DNA of 64,000 nucleotides from contig NZ_JAPENY010000003.1 of the NCBI RefSeq assembly GCF_026341825.1, forward strand, positions 806,001 to 870,000, given 5' to 3'. A program made the translations under genes and the position numbers. Below the pieces are notes generated by a model. It ran no database searches and had not been told where the DNA came from. It saw only the letters and a list, made by a program, of their open reading frames with translations. Below, piece by piece: positions 23,682-31,306 of the stretch (positions are counted from its first letter, which is position 1; the number at the start of each line of letters is the position of its first letter). Source of the DNA: Streptomyces sp. NBC_00620 (lineage in GTDB: Bacteria > Actinomycetota > Actinomycetes > Streptomycetales > Streptomycetaceae).

Positions 23682-24973
23682 GGTCGTTGTACGCTCCCGT
23701 CGGTGTTGCGCAGCAGGGCCCAGCGGTCGTGCTCCAGGGGTTCGGGCACGGGATGGCGGCGGGCCGCCGACTCGTCGAAGTCGACACCGTGCCCCGGGAC
23801 TTCCGACGGTACGAGGACACCGCCCCGCGGGACGACAGTGCCGGGGAAGACTTCGGCGACAGTTGGCCGGAATGTCGCCGCCTCCTGCACTCCGAAGGCG
23901 TGGCTGGAGACGTCGAGGGCGAGGGTCGCGGCCTGCGCGACCGGGCTGACGTCGGCCGGACCGTGCGGTGCGAGCCGTACGCCGCGCAGCTCGCACAGGG
24001 CGGCGATCTTGCGGGCGGGGGTGAGTCCCCCGAGCGTCGGGACGCGTATCCGCGCGAAGTCGATGTCGGGTCCGTCGAGAAGCGCCGTGAACTGGGCGGT
24101 GTCGCTGAAGAGTTCGCCGACCGCGAGCGGTACCGGGGACACCGCGTGCAACCGCGCGAAGTGCCCGGCGTCCTCGGGCGCGAGGAGGTCCTCGACGAAG
24201 TAGAGGCCCGCGTCCTCGACCCGCCGCAGGAAGTCCCGGGCCTGGCGCGGATCGAGCCGCTCGTGCACGTCGTGCAGCAACTCGACGTCGTCGCCAACCA
24301 GTTCACGTACCCGGGTGAGGATCCGCGGGACGGTCCGCACATACGCGGCCGAGTCCCACGGGACGCGCCGGGCCCGTACGGCGTCCGGATCGACGGCCGC
24401 TCCCCCGGTTCCGTAGGTGTCCGCGCCCGGCACGGCGGCCTGGACGCGGACGTGCCGGAATCCGCGTTCCCGTGCTGCGGCGACCTGGTCGGCGATCTCC
24501 CGCTCGTCGGCGCCGTCGACGTGTGTGTAGGCCTCGGCGCCGGTGCGGACGCGGCCGCCGAACAGCGAGTACAGGGGCGCACCCAGCCGCTTGGCCTTCA
24601 GGTCCCACAGGGCGACGTCGACGCCGCCGAGGGCGTTGCCGGTGACCGAACCACCGCGCCAGTAGGCGCTGTTGAGGAGCAGCCGGTGAATGTCCTCGAT
24701 GTCGTCGGGGTCCCTGCCGGTGAGCATCGGGGCGAGGTAGTCGTCGAGGACCGAGCGGACGGCGAGGGTGCGCTGCGGGTCGCTGGCGCAGCCGAGCCCG
24801 TAGAGCCCGGGCTCGTTGGTCTCGACGCGGACGACGAGGTGGGGGCAGCCGTGCGGGGCCGTGAGGAAGGTGCGTACGGCCGTGATGCGGATCTTGGCGC
24901 CACGCTCCTCGACCCAGGGAGCCGGGGCGAGGAGGGGAGCGCGGACGGGCGTGCGGGTGACAGGCTGAGCCAT
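23678..24973 (-). CDS. Enolase-superfamily sugar-acid dehydratase (mannonate-dehydratase-like)
   Basis: A 431-residue enolase-superfamily enzyme of the ManD/RspA subgroup. The magnesium ligands are Asp235 (LLHDVHERL), Glu261 (FVEDLL) and Glu287 (AVGELF). His237 two residues after the first ligand and the late RLAPHGPADVSPVAQ segment are ManD-like features. It should dehydrate a sugar acid such as D-mannonate or D-gluconate to a 2-keto-3-deoxy acid. The ATG (MAQPVTRTP) was chosen over the longer frame because GGGGAG lies upstream. It leads a three-gene operon whose start codons overlap stop codons. IclR lies just upstream. Confidence 0.85.
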   Translation of the reverse strand: MAQPVTRTPVRAPLLAPAPWVEERGAKIRITAVRTFLTAPHGCPHLVVRVETNEPGLYGLGCASDPQRTLAVRSVLDDYLAPMLTGRDPDDIEDIHRLLLNSAYWRGGSVTGNALGGVDVALWDLKAKRLGAPLYSLFGGRVRTGAEAYTHVDGADEREIADQVAAARERGFRHVRVQAAVPGADTYGTGGAAVDPDAVRARRVPWDSAAYVRTVPRILTRVRELVGDDVELLHDVHERLDPRQARDFLRRVEDAGLYFVEDLLAPEDAGHFARLHAVSPVPLAVGELFSDTAQFTALLDGPDIDFARIRVPTLGGLTPARKIAALCELRGVRLAPHGPADVSPVAQAATLALDVSSHAFGVQEAATFRPTVAEVFPGTVVPRGGVLVPSEVPGHGVDFDESAARRHPVPEPLEHDRWALLRNTDGSVQRP

Positions 24974-25054
24974 ACGAACTCCCCGCGTACGGATAGCAGA
25001 ATGACATACCGCCATCGGAACGTACGGAGCGCGTTGCGGGTTTGTCAACGGGCC

Positions 25055-25068
25055 TGTCAAATATGACA
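25055..25068. promoter_or_regulatory. Possible operator upstream of the enolase operon
   Basis: TGTCA-AATA-TGACA is a perfect short palindrome about 82 bases before the enolase start. On the minus strand two TTGACA hexamers lie here, 12 bases apart, either of which could be a -35 element. The IclR regulator encoded next door is a plausible binder. Confidence 0.4.
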
Positions 25069-25096
25069 CCGGGGTGGCCGGAACGCCATCCCCGGT
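25068..25096 (-). terminator. Possible terminator of the IclR gene
   Basis: ACCGGGGTGGC and GCCATCCCCGGT form an imperfect 11-base-pair stem with one bulge and a six-base loop. It lies 16 bases beyond the IclR stop codon. Confidence 0.45.
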
Positions 25097-25111
25097 CCCC
25101 CGGAAGCGCTC

Positions 25112-25906
25112 TCAGCGCTGCCCGATCCGCTTGAGGAGTGTCCGCAGGGAGTGCGCCGCCTCGGTCACGGCCTGTGCGACCTCCTCCATACGCGCGTCGT
25201 CCATCCTGGTGCGGGGCGCCGAGCAGCTGAGGGCGTCGCCGCCGTCCGGGGCGACGCCGAGCGCGACGGCCACGCACCGGATGTCCACCGCGTTCTCCCC
25301 GTCGTCCACGGCCCAGCCGCGCAACCTGGCCTGGGCGAGCTGGCCGAGCAGGGCCTCCGGTTCGACGACCGTGTCCGGAGTCAGCCGCTCCAGCGGCCAG
25401 TTGAGCCGGCGCTGCACCTCCGCCGGATCGTACTGGGAGAGCACGGCCTTGCCCAGGGCGGTGGCGTGCGCGGGCAGCCTGCGGCCCACCGCCGAGTACA
25501 TCCGCAGGGCGTGCCGCGACTCGCGTTTGGCCAGGTAGACGATGTTCGTACCGTCGAGTCTGCCCAGGTGCACGGCCTCGCCCGTCTCCTCGGCGAGCGC
25601 GTCGAGGACGGGTCCCGCCAGGCTCGCGACGTCGTCGCCCTCCAGGTAGGCGGTTCCCGTAAGGAGGGCCTTGAGGCCGAGGCTGTAGCGGGTGCCGGAG
25701 GCGTCCACGCCCACCCAGCGGCGCGCCTCCATCGTGCGCAGGATCGCGTGCAGGCTGCTCTTCGGCACCGACATGGCGCTCGCCATCTCGGCGAGCGAGA
25801 GCCTGGCGCCGTCCCGCCCCAGGAGCTCGAGCACTTCGAGCACCCGAGCCGCGGACTTGACCTCTTCGACCTTGCGCCCGCGCGCTGTCGCTGTCACCGA
25901 TTCCAC
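25112..25906 (-). CDS. IclR-family transcriptional regulator
   Basis: A 264-residue IclR protein. The winged HTH (about 15-75) has SAARVLEVLELLG and LAEMASAMSVPKSSLHAILRTM. The effector domain (about 90-255) has the family segments HLGRLDGTNIVYLAKRES and PAHATALGKAVLSQ. The GTG start follows GGAGGG by six bases. It sits between the sugar-acid operon and the divergent ABC importer operon, so it most likely controls both, with a sugar acid as ligand (inference). Confidence 0.93.
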   Translation of the reverse strand: MESVTATARGRKVEEVKSAARVLEVLELLGRDGARLSLAEMASAMSVPKSSLHAILRTMEARRWVGVDASGTRYSLGLKALLTGTAYLEGDDVASLAGPVLDALAEETGEAVHLGRLDGTNIVYLAKRESRHALRMYSAVGRRLPAHATALGKAVLSQYDPAEVQRRLNWPLERLTPDTVVEPEALLGQLAQARLRGWAVDDGENAVDIRCVAVALGVAPDGGDALSCSAPRTRMDDARMEEVAQAVTEAAHSLRTLLKRIGQR

Positions 25907-25973
25907 TGACCCTCCGCCTCCCCGCCCCGGCGCCCCTCGGCCGACCGGTCAACACCTCATCGCAGCCTGCGTC

Positions 25974-26002
25974 TTGACGCTATATCACGACGACCCTAAG
26001 TT
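25974..26002 (+). promoter_or_regulatory. Promoter for the ABC importer/GH99 operon
   Basis: TTGACG and TAAGTT are separated by exactly 17 bases, with the -10 about 55 bases before the ATG of the substrate-binding protein. The stretch is in the divergent gap with the IclR gene. Confidence 0.6.
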
Positions 26003-26057
26003 CGGTCACTCCAACGCTATTCGTCCTTCTGAACGGTCGAACCCTAGGTAGGGGCCC

Positions 26058-27446
26058 ATGCGTATACGTATTTCACGAAAGGCCCGGCTTGTCTCGGCGG
26101 CCGTGGCCACGGCACTCTCGCTCACCTCCCTCACCGCCTGCGGCGGCTCCTCCGGATCGGGGGACTCCAAGTCGCTGGAGATGTGGACGTTCAAGCAGTC
26201 CCATGTGAGCGCACTGCGGGCCGCCGCGGAGGAGTTCGAGAAGGAGACCGGCATCTCCGTCGGCATCGAGGCCTACACGCCCGACGACGCGTATACGACC
26301 AAGGTTCAGAGCGCGGCGAAGACCGGAGACCTGCCGGACGTGCTCGAAGTGCACTCGGACGGCGAGGACCGGGTCCTCGGCGCCGCCGGAATCCTGTCGG
26401 ACCTCGCCGGCGACTACAACAGCGACTGGTCCGGACGCATCCAGAAGGCGGTCCAGGAGTCGGGACTCGTCACGGACCAGCGGTACGAGAACTCCCTCAA
26501 CGCGGAGGCCAAGGACCACGGCGTGGAAAAGGGCGCCCGCTACAGCGTGCCCCTGACGGTCGGCACCTTCGGCATCGTCTACGCCAACAAGCAGATGCTC
26601 GCCGACGTCGGCATCACCGAAGCCCCCGCGAACTGGGCGGAGTTCCTCGCCGCGCTCAAGGCGACCAAGGCGAAGGACGCCAAGAACGGCGGACTCTCGC
26701 TGGGCCTGAAGGTGCAGGCAACCGGCCTGACCTGGGTGCTCCAGCCGCTGGCGTTCGCCCAGTTGGGGCAGCAGGACTACGAGAAGCTGTGGGGCAAGGA
26801 CGAGAGCGCCGACTTCGGCTCGGCGAACGGCAACAAGGTCCTGTCACTGTACGACGAGCTCACCCCGTACTGGATGCCCGGCTCCCAGAGCCTGACGATC
26901 GACCAGGCCGACCAGGCGTTCGCACAGGGCAAGTCGGCCTTCGCCGTGGGCGGCACCTTCACCCTCGCGTTCCTCAAGCAGAACGGTATGAACCCCGAAG
27001 ACGTCCTCGCCTTCGGCCTGCCCGCTCCCGCGGACGGCGCCGTGCCCGACCGGGGCCTCGGCCCGCTCGCCCTGACGGGCCTCGGCGTGACCTCGACGAG
27101 CAAACAGCCCGACAACGCCAGGAAGTGGATGGAGTTCCTCTCCCAGCAGGACACCGCCACGCAGTTCGCCAAGAACTCCCTGGACCTGCCCGCCACGGAA
27201 CTCGGCGCGGACTCCGCCAAGGTCCTCGGCCCCACCCTCAGCTCCATGGTCGACAGCTTCAAGGGCACACCCGAGACGACGTACGACCCCAGTCGCGGCG
27301 ACGAGTTCCGCCCGATCGGATACGAGCAGGACGACGCCGGCGCGATCCTCGCGGACCTCACACCGCTCAAGCAGACCTCGGTCGAGGAGACCGCACAGAA
27401 GCTCCGGAGCCTCAACCAGTCGTACTGGAAAGCAGCAGGCCAGTGA
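26058..27446 (+). CDS. ABC sugar importer, lipoprotein substrate-binding protein
   Basis: A 462-residue family 1 solute-binding protein. The signal peptide ends in a lipobox (SLTACGG), so the protein is tethered by Cys28 to the outer face of the membrane. The mature part begins SLEMWTFKQSHV and has the periplasmic-binding fold, with a MalE-like segment GKSAFAVGGTFTLAFLKQNG. It should deliver an oligosaccharide or sugar acid to the two permeases encoded next. AGGTAGGGG precedes the ATG. It is the first gene of a five-gene operon that ends with a GH99 enzyme. Confidence 0.92.
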   Translation: MRIRISRKARLVSAAVATALSLTSLTACGGSSGSGDSKSLEMWTFKQSHVSALRAAAEEFEKETGISVGIEAYTPDDAYTTKVQSAAKTGDLPDVLEVHSDGEDRVLGAAGILSDLAGDYNSDWSGRIQKAVQESGLVTDQRYENSLNAEAKDHGVEKGARYSVPLTVGTFGIVYANKQMLADVGITEAPANWAEFLAALKATKAKDAKNGGLSLGLKVQATGLTWVLQPLAFAQLGQQDYEKLWGKDESADFGSANGNKVLSLYDELTPYWMPGSQSLTIDQADQAFAQGKSAFAVGGTFTLAFLKQNGMNPEDVLAFGLPAPADGAVPDRGLGPLALTGLGVTSTSKQPDNARKWMEFLSQQDTATQFAKNSLDLPATELGADSAKVLGPTLSSMVDSFKGTPETTYDPSRGDEFRPIGYEQDDAGAILADLTPLKQTSVEETAQKLRSLNQSYWKAAGQ

Positions 27447-28438
27447 CGACCGCTCCCCGGCGGACCGTGCCGAAGGCGGTGGACGAGGAAGGCGGCATCC
27501 ACCCGGTGAAAACCGTGGCCGCTCCCCCGCCGCACCGCCGCCGGCGCGGGTACGAAGCCCTGTCCGGGTATCTGTTCGTCGCCCCGGCCGTGGTGCTCTT
27601 CGCGGTGATGGGCCTGTACACGGTGGGCTACGGCTTCGCGCTGTCCTTCGCCACCTGGAACGGCTTCACCCCGAACTGGACCTGGGTCGGCCTCGACAAC
27701 TACGCCGATCTGCTGTGGCGCGACCCGGTCTACGCCCCCCGCATACGGCACGCCACCCTCAACACCCTCTGGGTGATGCTCGCCGCGCCGGCCCTCACGG
27801 TCCTGGTGTCGTTTCCGCTGGCCGTGCTGCTGAACCAGGTCACGAGGTTCCAGACGGTGCTGCGGTCCGTGTACTTCCTGCCGTACGTCACCAGCGGCAT
27901 CGCCGTGTTCTTCGCCTGGCAGTACATCCTGCAGCCGGACGGCGCGGTCAACTCCCTGCTCGGCAGCGTCGGTCTGGGCTCGCTGGAGCAGCCCCAGGGC
28001 TGGCTGGGCAATCCGACGACCGCGATGCCGACGATGATCGTCGTGACGGTCTGGGGTGCGGTGCCGGTCGCGATGCTGCTGTACCTCACGGGGCTCCAGG
28101 GCATCGACCGCAGCGTCCTGGAGGCGGCACAGCTGGACGGCGCGGGATGGTGGCGCACCAACGGGTCCGTGATCTGGCCGCTGGTCCGCCCCATCACGGC
28201 GATCGTGGTGCTGCTGAACCTGCGCGAGTCCCTGCAGGGGTTCCAGACCTTCCTGGTCATGACCAACGGCGGTCCTGGCGACCACACGAACGTCCTCGGT
28301 CTGGAGGCGTACCGCCTGGCGTTCCTCAAGAACCTCTCGCCCACGCTCGGGCTCGCCAGCGCGCTCGGCTGGATCCTCTTCGCCGCAGCCCTCGTCCTGG
28401 CCCTGATCAACCTTCGAGCGCTGCGGAGCAAGACATGA
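27443..28438 (+). CDS. ABC sugar importer permease (MalF-like)
   Basis: A 331-residue inner-membrane permease with six predicted helices after a cytoplasmic N-terminus rich in Arg and Pro. The cytoplasmic coupling loop has the EAA signature LEAAQLDGAGWWRTNGSVIWP. The GTG start overlaps the stop of the binding-protein gene (GTGA), so expression is coupled. No ATPase gene accompanies it. In Streptomyces such porters usually share the MsiK ATPase encoded elsewhere. Confidence 0.92.
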   Translation: MTTAPRRTVPKAVDEEGGIHPVKTVAAPPPHRRRRGYEALSGYLFVAPAVVLFAVMGLYTVGYGFALSFATWNGFTPNWTWVGLDNYADLLWRDPVYAPRIRHATLNTLWVMLAAPALTVLVSFPLAVLLNQVTRFQTVLRSVYFLPYVTSGIAVFFAWQYILQPDGAVNSLLGSVGLGSLEQPQGWLGNPTTAMPTMIVVTVWGAVPVAMLLYLTGLQGIDRSVLEAAQLDGAGWWRTNGSVIWPLVRPITAIVVLLNLRESLQGFQTFLVMTNGGPGDHTNVLGLEAYRLAFLKNLSPTLGLASALGWILFAAALVLALINLRALRSKT

Positions 28439-29295
28439 CAACGATTTCTCCGACCCTCTCGAGCGGTGCCGGCGCCCGAAGGATCGCGGCCCGCACGGTC
28501 GTCGGCGTGCTCCTTGCCGCGTACGGCCTGGTCAGCGTCTACCCGTTCCTGTGGATGGTGTCGGCCGCCTTCAAGGATCAGATCGAGGTCGTACGCGGCG
28601 GGCACCTCATCCCCGACAACCCCACGCTCCAGACCTTCACCGACACCTGGAACGAGCTGCACTTCTTCGACTTCTTCCTGAACAGCCTGCTGGTGACCGG
28701 GTACACCGTGGTCCTCACGCTGGTGATCTACGCGGCCGCCGGATACGCGTTCGCGGTACTTCGCTTCCCCGGACGCGGGTTCCTCCAGAAACTCTTCGTG
28801 GCCCTGCTGTTCGTGCCCGGGATCACGGTGATGCTGCCGATCGTGCTCCTGGAGGACAAGTTGGGCATCCTCGGCACGCACTGGGGCCTTGTCCTGCCGT
28901 TCGTCAACGGCGGCGCCCCGCTGTCGATCCTCCTGATGACCGGCGCGTTCATGGCCGTGCCCGGCGAACTGCGGGACGCGGCGCGCGTCGACGGCGCGAA
29001 CGAGCTGCGGATCTTCACCAGGGTGTACCTGCCGCTCTCCCAACCGGCGCTGATCACCGTGGCGTTGCTCACCGCCATCCCGACGTGGAACGAGTTCCTG
29101 CTCACGCGTGTGTCCCTGAACGACCCGTCGACGTACACGCTCCCCCTCGGCCTCCAGACGCTGTCCGCGGAGAACGTGCCGCACTACAACAACCTGATGG
29201 CAGGCGCCCTGATCGTCGTCATCCCGGTGATCCTGCTCTTCCTCAGCCTCCAGCGGTACTTCGTCAACGGCCTTGTCGGGGCGGTGAAGGGCTGA
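28435..29295 (+). CDS. ABC sugar importer permease (MalG-like)
   Basis: A 286-residue permease with six helices and the EAA-loop signature LRDAARVDGANELRIFTRVYLP. The ATG overlaps the stop of the MalF-like gene (ATGA). Together the two permeases form the membrane channel of the importer fed by the upstream lipoprotein. Confidence 0.92.
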   Translation: MTTISPTLSSGAGARRIAARTVVGVLLAAYGLVSVYPFLWMVSAAFKDQIEVVRGGHLIPDNPTLQTFTDTWNELHFFDFFLNSLLVTGYTVVLTLVIYAAAGYAFAVLRFPGRGFLQKLFVALLFVPGITVMLPIVLLEDKLGILGTHWGLVLPFVNGGAPLSILLMTGAFMAVPGELRDAARVDGANELRIFTRVYLPLSQPALITVALLTAIPTWNEFLLTRVSLNDPSTYTLPLGLQTLSAENVPHYNNLMAGALIVVIPVILLFLSLQRYFVNGLVGAVKG

Positions 29296-30149
29296 TGCGG
29301 GTCCTGGTCACCGGGGCCGCCGACCATATCGGGCAGCACGTCCTGGAGGAGCTGTTCGCGGCCTCGTACGAGTACGAGATCGTGGCCACCGATGTCGTAC
29401 CCTTCGAGGCCCCCTCGGCCGAGCGCGTCCACATCGGGGACCTTCAGGACCCCGACCTGGTGCGCAAGGCCGTCGACGGTGTGGAGGCGGTCGTCCACCT
29501 GGGGGCGATACCCCACCCCAACACGGCAGATCCCAGCGCCCTGTTCGCCACCAACTGCCTCACCGCGCACCGCGTCCTGGACGAGGCGGGCCGCGCGGGG
29601 GTACGCCGGATCGTGGCCGCCTCCAGCATGGCGGCCGTCGGACTCGCCTGGTCGCCCGTACCGGTCTCGCCCCTGTACGTACCGCTGGACGAGGAACACC
29701 CGCTGCTCATCCGCGATCCCTACGGCCTGTCCAAGGCCGTGCTCGAGGAGACCGCCCGCAGTACGCACCGCCGCTGGGGTACGGACATCGTCTGCCTGCG
29801 CTTCCCGTTCACCGGCAGCGGCGAACGGCTGCACGGCCAGCTCGCCAAGGTCGCGGCCGACCCGGGAGCCCACCGGCACGACCTGTGGGGCTGGCTGCAC
29901 ACACGGGACGCGGCGGCCGTGGTGCACCGGGCGCTGCGGGCCGACTTCACGGGATGCCATGTGCTCAATGTCGCTGCGGCCGACACCTCCTCCCCGCTTC
30001 CCACCGAGGAGTTGATGGACCGCTTCCACCCGGACGTGCCGACGTTCTCGGCGCTGCCCGGCCGCACCTCCCTGTTCGACACGACGGCCTGCGCCGAACT
30101 GCTCGGATTCGTCCCGCGGTACGGCCGGCCCGGCAACCAAGGAGAGTGA
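29295..30149 (+). CDS. NAD-dependent epimerase/dehydrogenase (uronate-dehydrogenase-like)
   Basis: A 284-residue extended short-chain dehydrogenase. The Rossmann motif is VTGAADHIGQHV, whereas most of the family has GxxGxxG. The catalytic Tyr and Lys are in DPYGLSKAVLEE, with SSMAAVG supplying the Ser. Family members nearest in pattern oxidise uronic acids or act on nucleotide sugars. Next to a mannonate-dehydratase-like enolase, oxidation of a hexuronate or aldose to the acid is plausible. Its start codon overlaps the stop of the permease gene by one base. Confidence 0.82.
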   Translation: MRVLVTGAADHIGQHVLEELFAASYEYEIVATDVVPFEAPSAERVHIGDLQDPDLVRKAVDGVEAVVHLGAIPHPNTADPSALFATNCLTAHRVLDEAGRAGVRRIVAASSMAAVGLAWSPVPVSPLYVPLDEEHPLLIRDPYGLSKAVLEETARSTHRRWGTDIVCLRFPFTGSGERLHGQLAKVAADPGAHRHDLWGWLHTRDAAAVVHRALRADFTGCHVLNVAAADTSSPLPTEELMDRFHPDVPTFSALPGRTSLFDTTACAELLGFVPRYGRPGNQGE

Positions 30150-30150
30150 C

Positions 30151-31251
30151 ATGCACGATCCCCGACACCAAGAGTCCCTGTCCCGAAGAGGGTTACTCGC
30201 GGGCGGCGCGGCAGCCGGCGCCGCCGCACTCGTCGCGGGGGCGGCCACCCCCGCCGCCGCGAGACCCAAGGGCGTCTCCGCGAACGCGCACATCTTCTAC
30301 TACCCGTGGTACGGCTCCCCGCGAGTGAACGGCGAGTGGCGGCACTGGCAGCAGGGCGAACTCAGCCCGCCCGACGACATCAGCGCCAACTACTACCCGG
30401 TGCTCGGCCCCTACGACTCCGGCGACCTGCACGGGGCGGTCGCCCGGCACATGCGCTGGCTGCGCCGGGCCGGGACCGGCGTACTGGTCAGCAGCTGGTG
30501 GGGGCAGGGCAGTTACGAGGACCGGATGGCGCCCGTCGTCCTGGACGCGGCAGCCGCCGAAGGGCTCCAGGTCGCCTGGCACCTCGAGCCGTACGAGGGC
30601 CGGGACGCCGCGTCCGTGGTCGCGGACATCCGCTATCTGACCGACCTCTACGGCGACCACCCCGCCTTCCACCGCGCCGCCGAGTACGGCGGACGGTGCG
30701 CCTACTACGTCTTCTACAGCCTGCTCTCCGTCGACTGGTCGGCGCTGCACGAGGTCGAGGACATCGCCATCGTCATGGCACAGACCTGGGACCTGTCCCG
30801 CATCGGCGACTTCGGCGGCGTCTACACGTACGACGCCATCGCGACGGCCAACCGTCCCGACTGGACCGGGGTCGCGGCGTTCTGCGCCGAGCGCGGCATG
30901 GTGTGGGCGCCGTCCCTCGGCCCGGGCTATCTGGACGACCGGGCGGTCCCCGGCAACACGACGCCCACCCTCGACCGGGCCGACGGCCGCACCTACGACC
31001 TGGAGTGGGAGTACGCGCTGGAAAGCGGCCACGGTGAGGCGCCACCGGACTGGGTGAGCATCACCTCGTTCAACGAGTGGCACGAGGGCACGCAGATCGA
31101 ACCCGCGACGGCCCGTACGCCCGGCGCCCTCGACTACCTCTCCTACGAGGGTGCCTACGGACGGCGGGGCGCACGCGCCGAGACGGCGTACGTGGACCGG
31201 ACCGCCCAGTGGGTGGCCCGGTTCGAGGCCGCGCGAGCAGCCCGTTCCTGA
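30151..31251 (+). CDS. Secreted GH99 endo-alpha-mannosidase
   Basis: A 366-residue glycoside hydrolase. A Tat-type signal (SRRGLLAGG) and an Ala-rich helix end near residue 38. The barrel opens IFYYPWYGSPRVNGEWRHW and has the GH99 active-site segment SFNEWHEGTQIEPA, with the two catalytic Glu at about 309 and 312. The family cleaves internal alpha-mannosidic bonds in N-glycans and yeast mannan. It is the last gene of the importer operon, one base after the dehydrogenase gene, with AAGGAGAG as ribosome site. Its products are a reasonable guess for the importer's substrate. Confidence 0.9.
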   Translation: MHDPRHQESLSRRGLLAGGAAAGAAALVAGAATPAAARPKGVSANAHIFYYPWYGSPRVNGEWRHWQQGELSPPDDISANYYPVLGPYDSGDLHGAVARHMRWLRRAGTGVLVSSWWGQGSYEDRMAPVVLDAAAAEGLQVAWHLEPYEGRDAASVVADIRYLTDLYGDHPAFHRAAEYGGRCAYYVFYSLLSVDWSALHEVEDIAIVMAQTWDLSRIGDFGGVYTYDAIATANRPDWTGVAAFCAERGMVWAPSLGPGYLDDRAVPGNTTPTLDRADGRTYDLEWEYALESGHGEAPPDWVSITSFNEWHEGTQIEPATARTPGALDYLSYEGAYGRRGARAETAYVDRTAQWVARFEAARAARS

Positions 31252-31260
31252 GCAACGCGC

Positions 31261-31297
31261 TCGCTGCCCCGGCGTCTCGTGCGCGCCGGGGCAGCGA
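31261..31297. terminator. Bidirectional terminator between GH99 and GH87 genes
   Basis: A perfect 14-base-pair stem (TCGCTGCCCCGGCG with CGCCGGGGCAGCGA) and a nine-base loop sit between the converging ends of the two genes. No T-run is present on either side. Confidence 0.8.
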
Positions 31298-31306
31298 GCC
31301 GCCGTA

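Noticed and set aside
26183..29295. Very long alternative frames running across the importer genes
   Set aside because: They are high-GC shadow frames joined in phase with the true permease genes; gene starts were set at the GTGA/ATGA overlaps instead.
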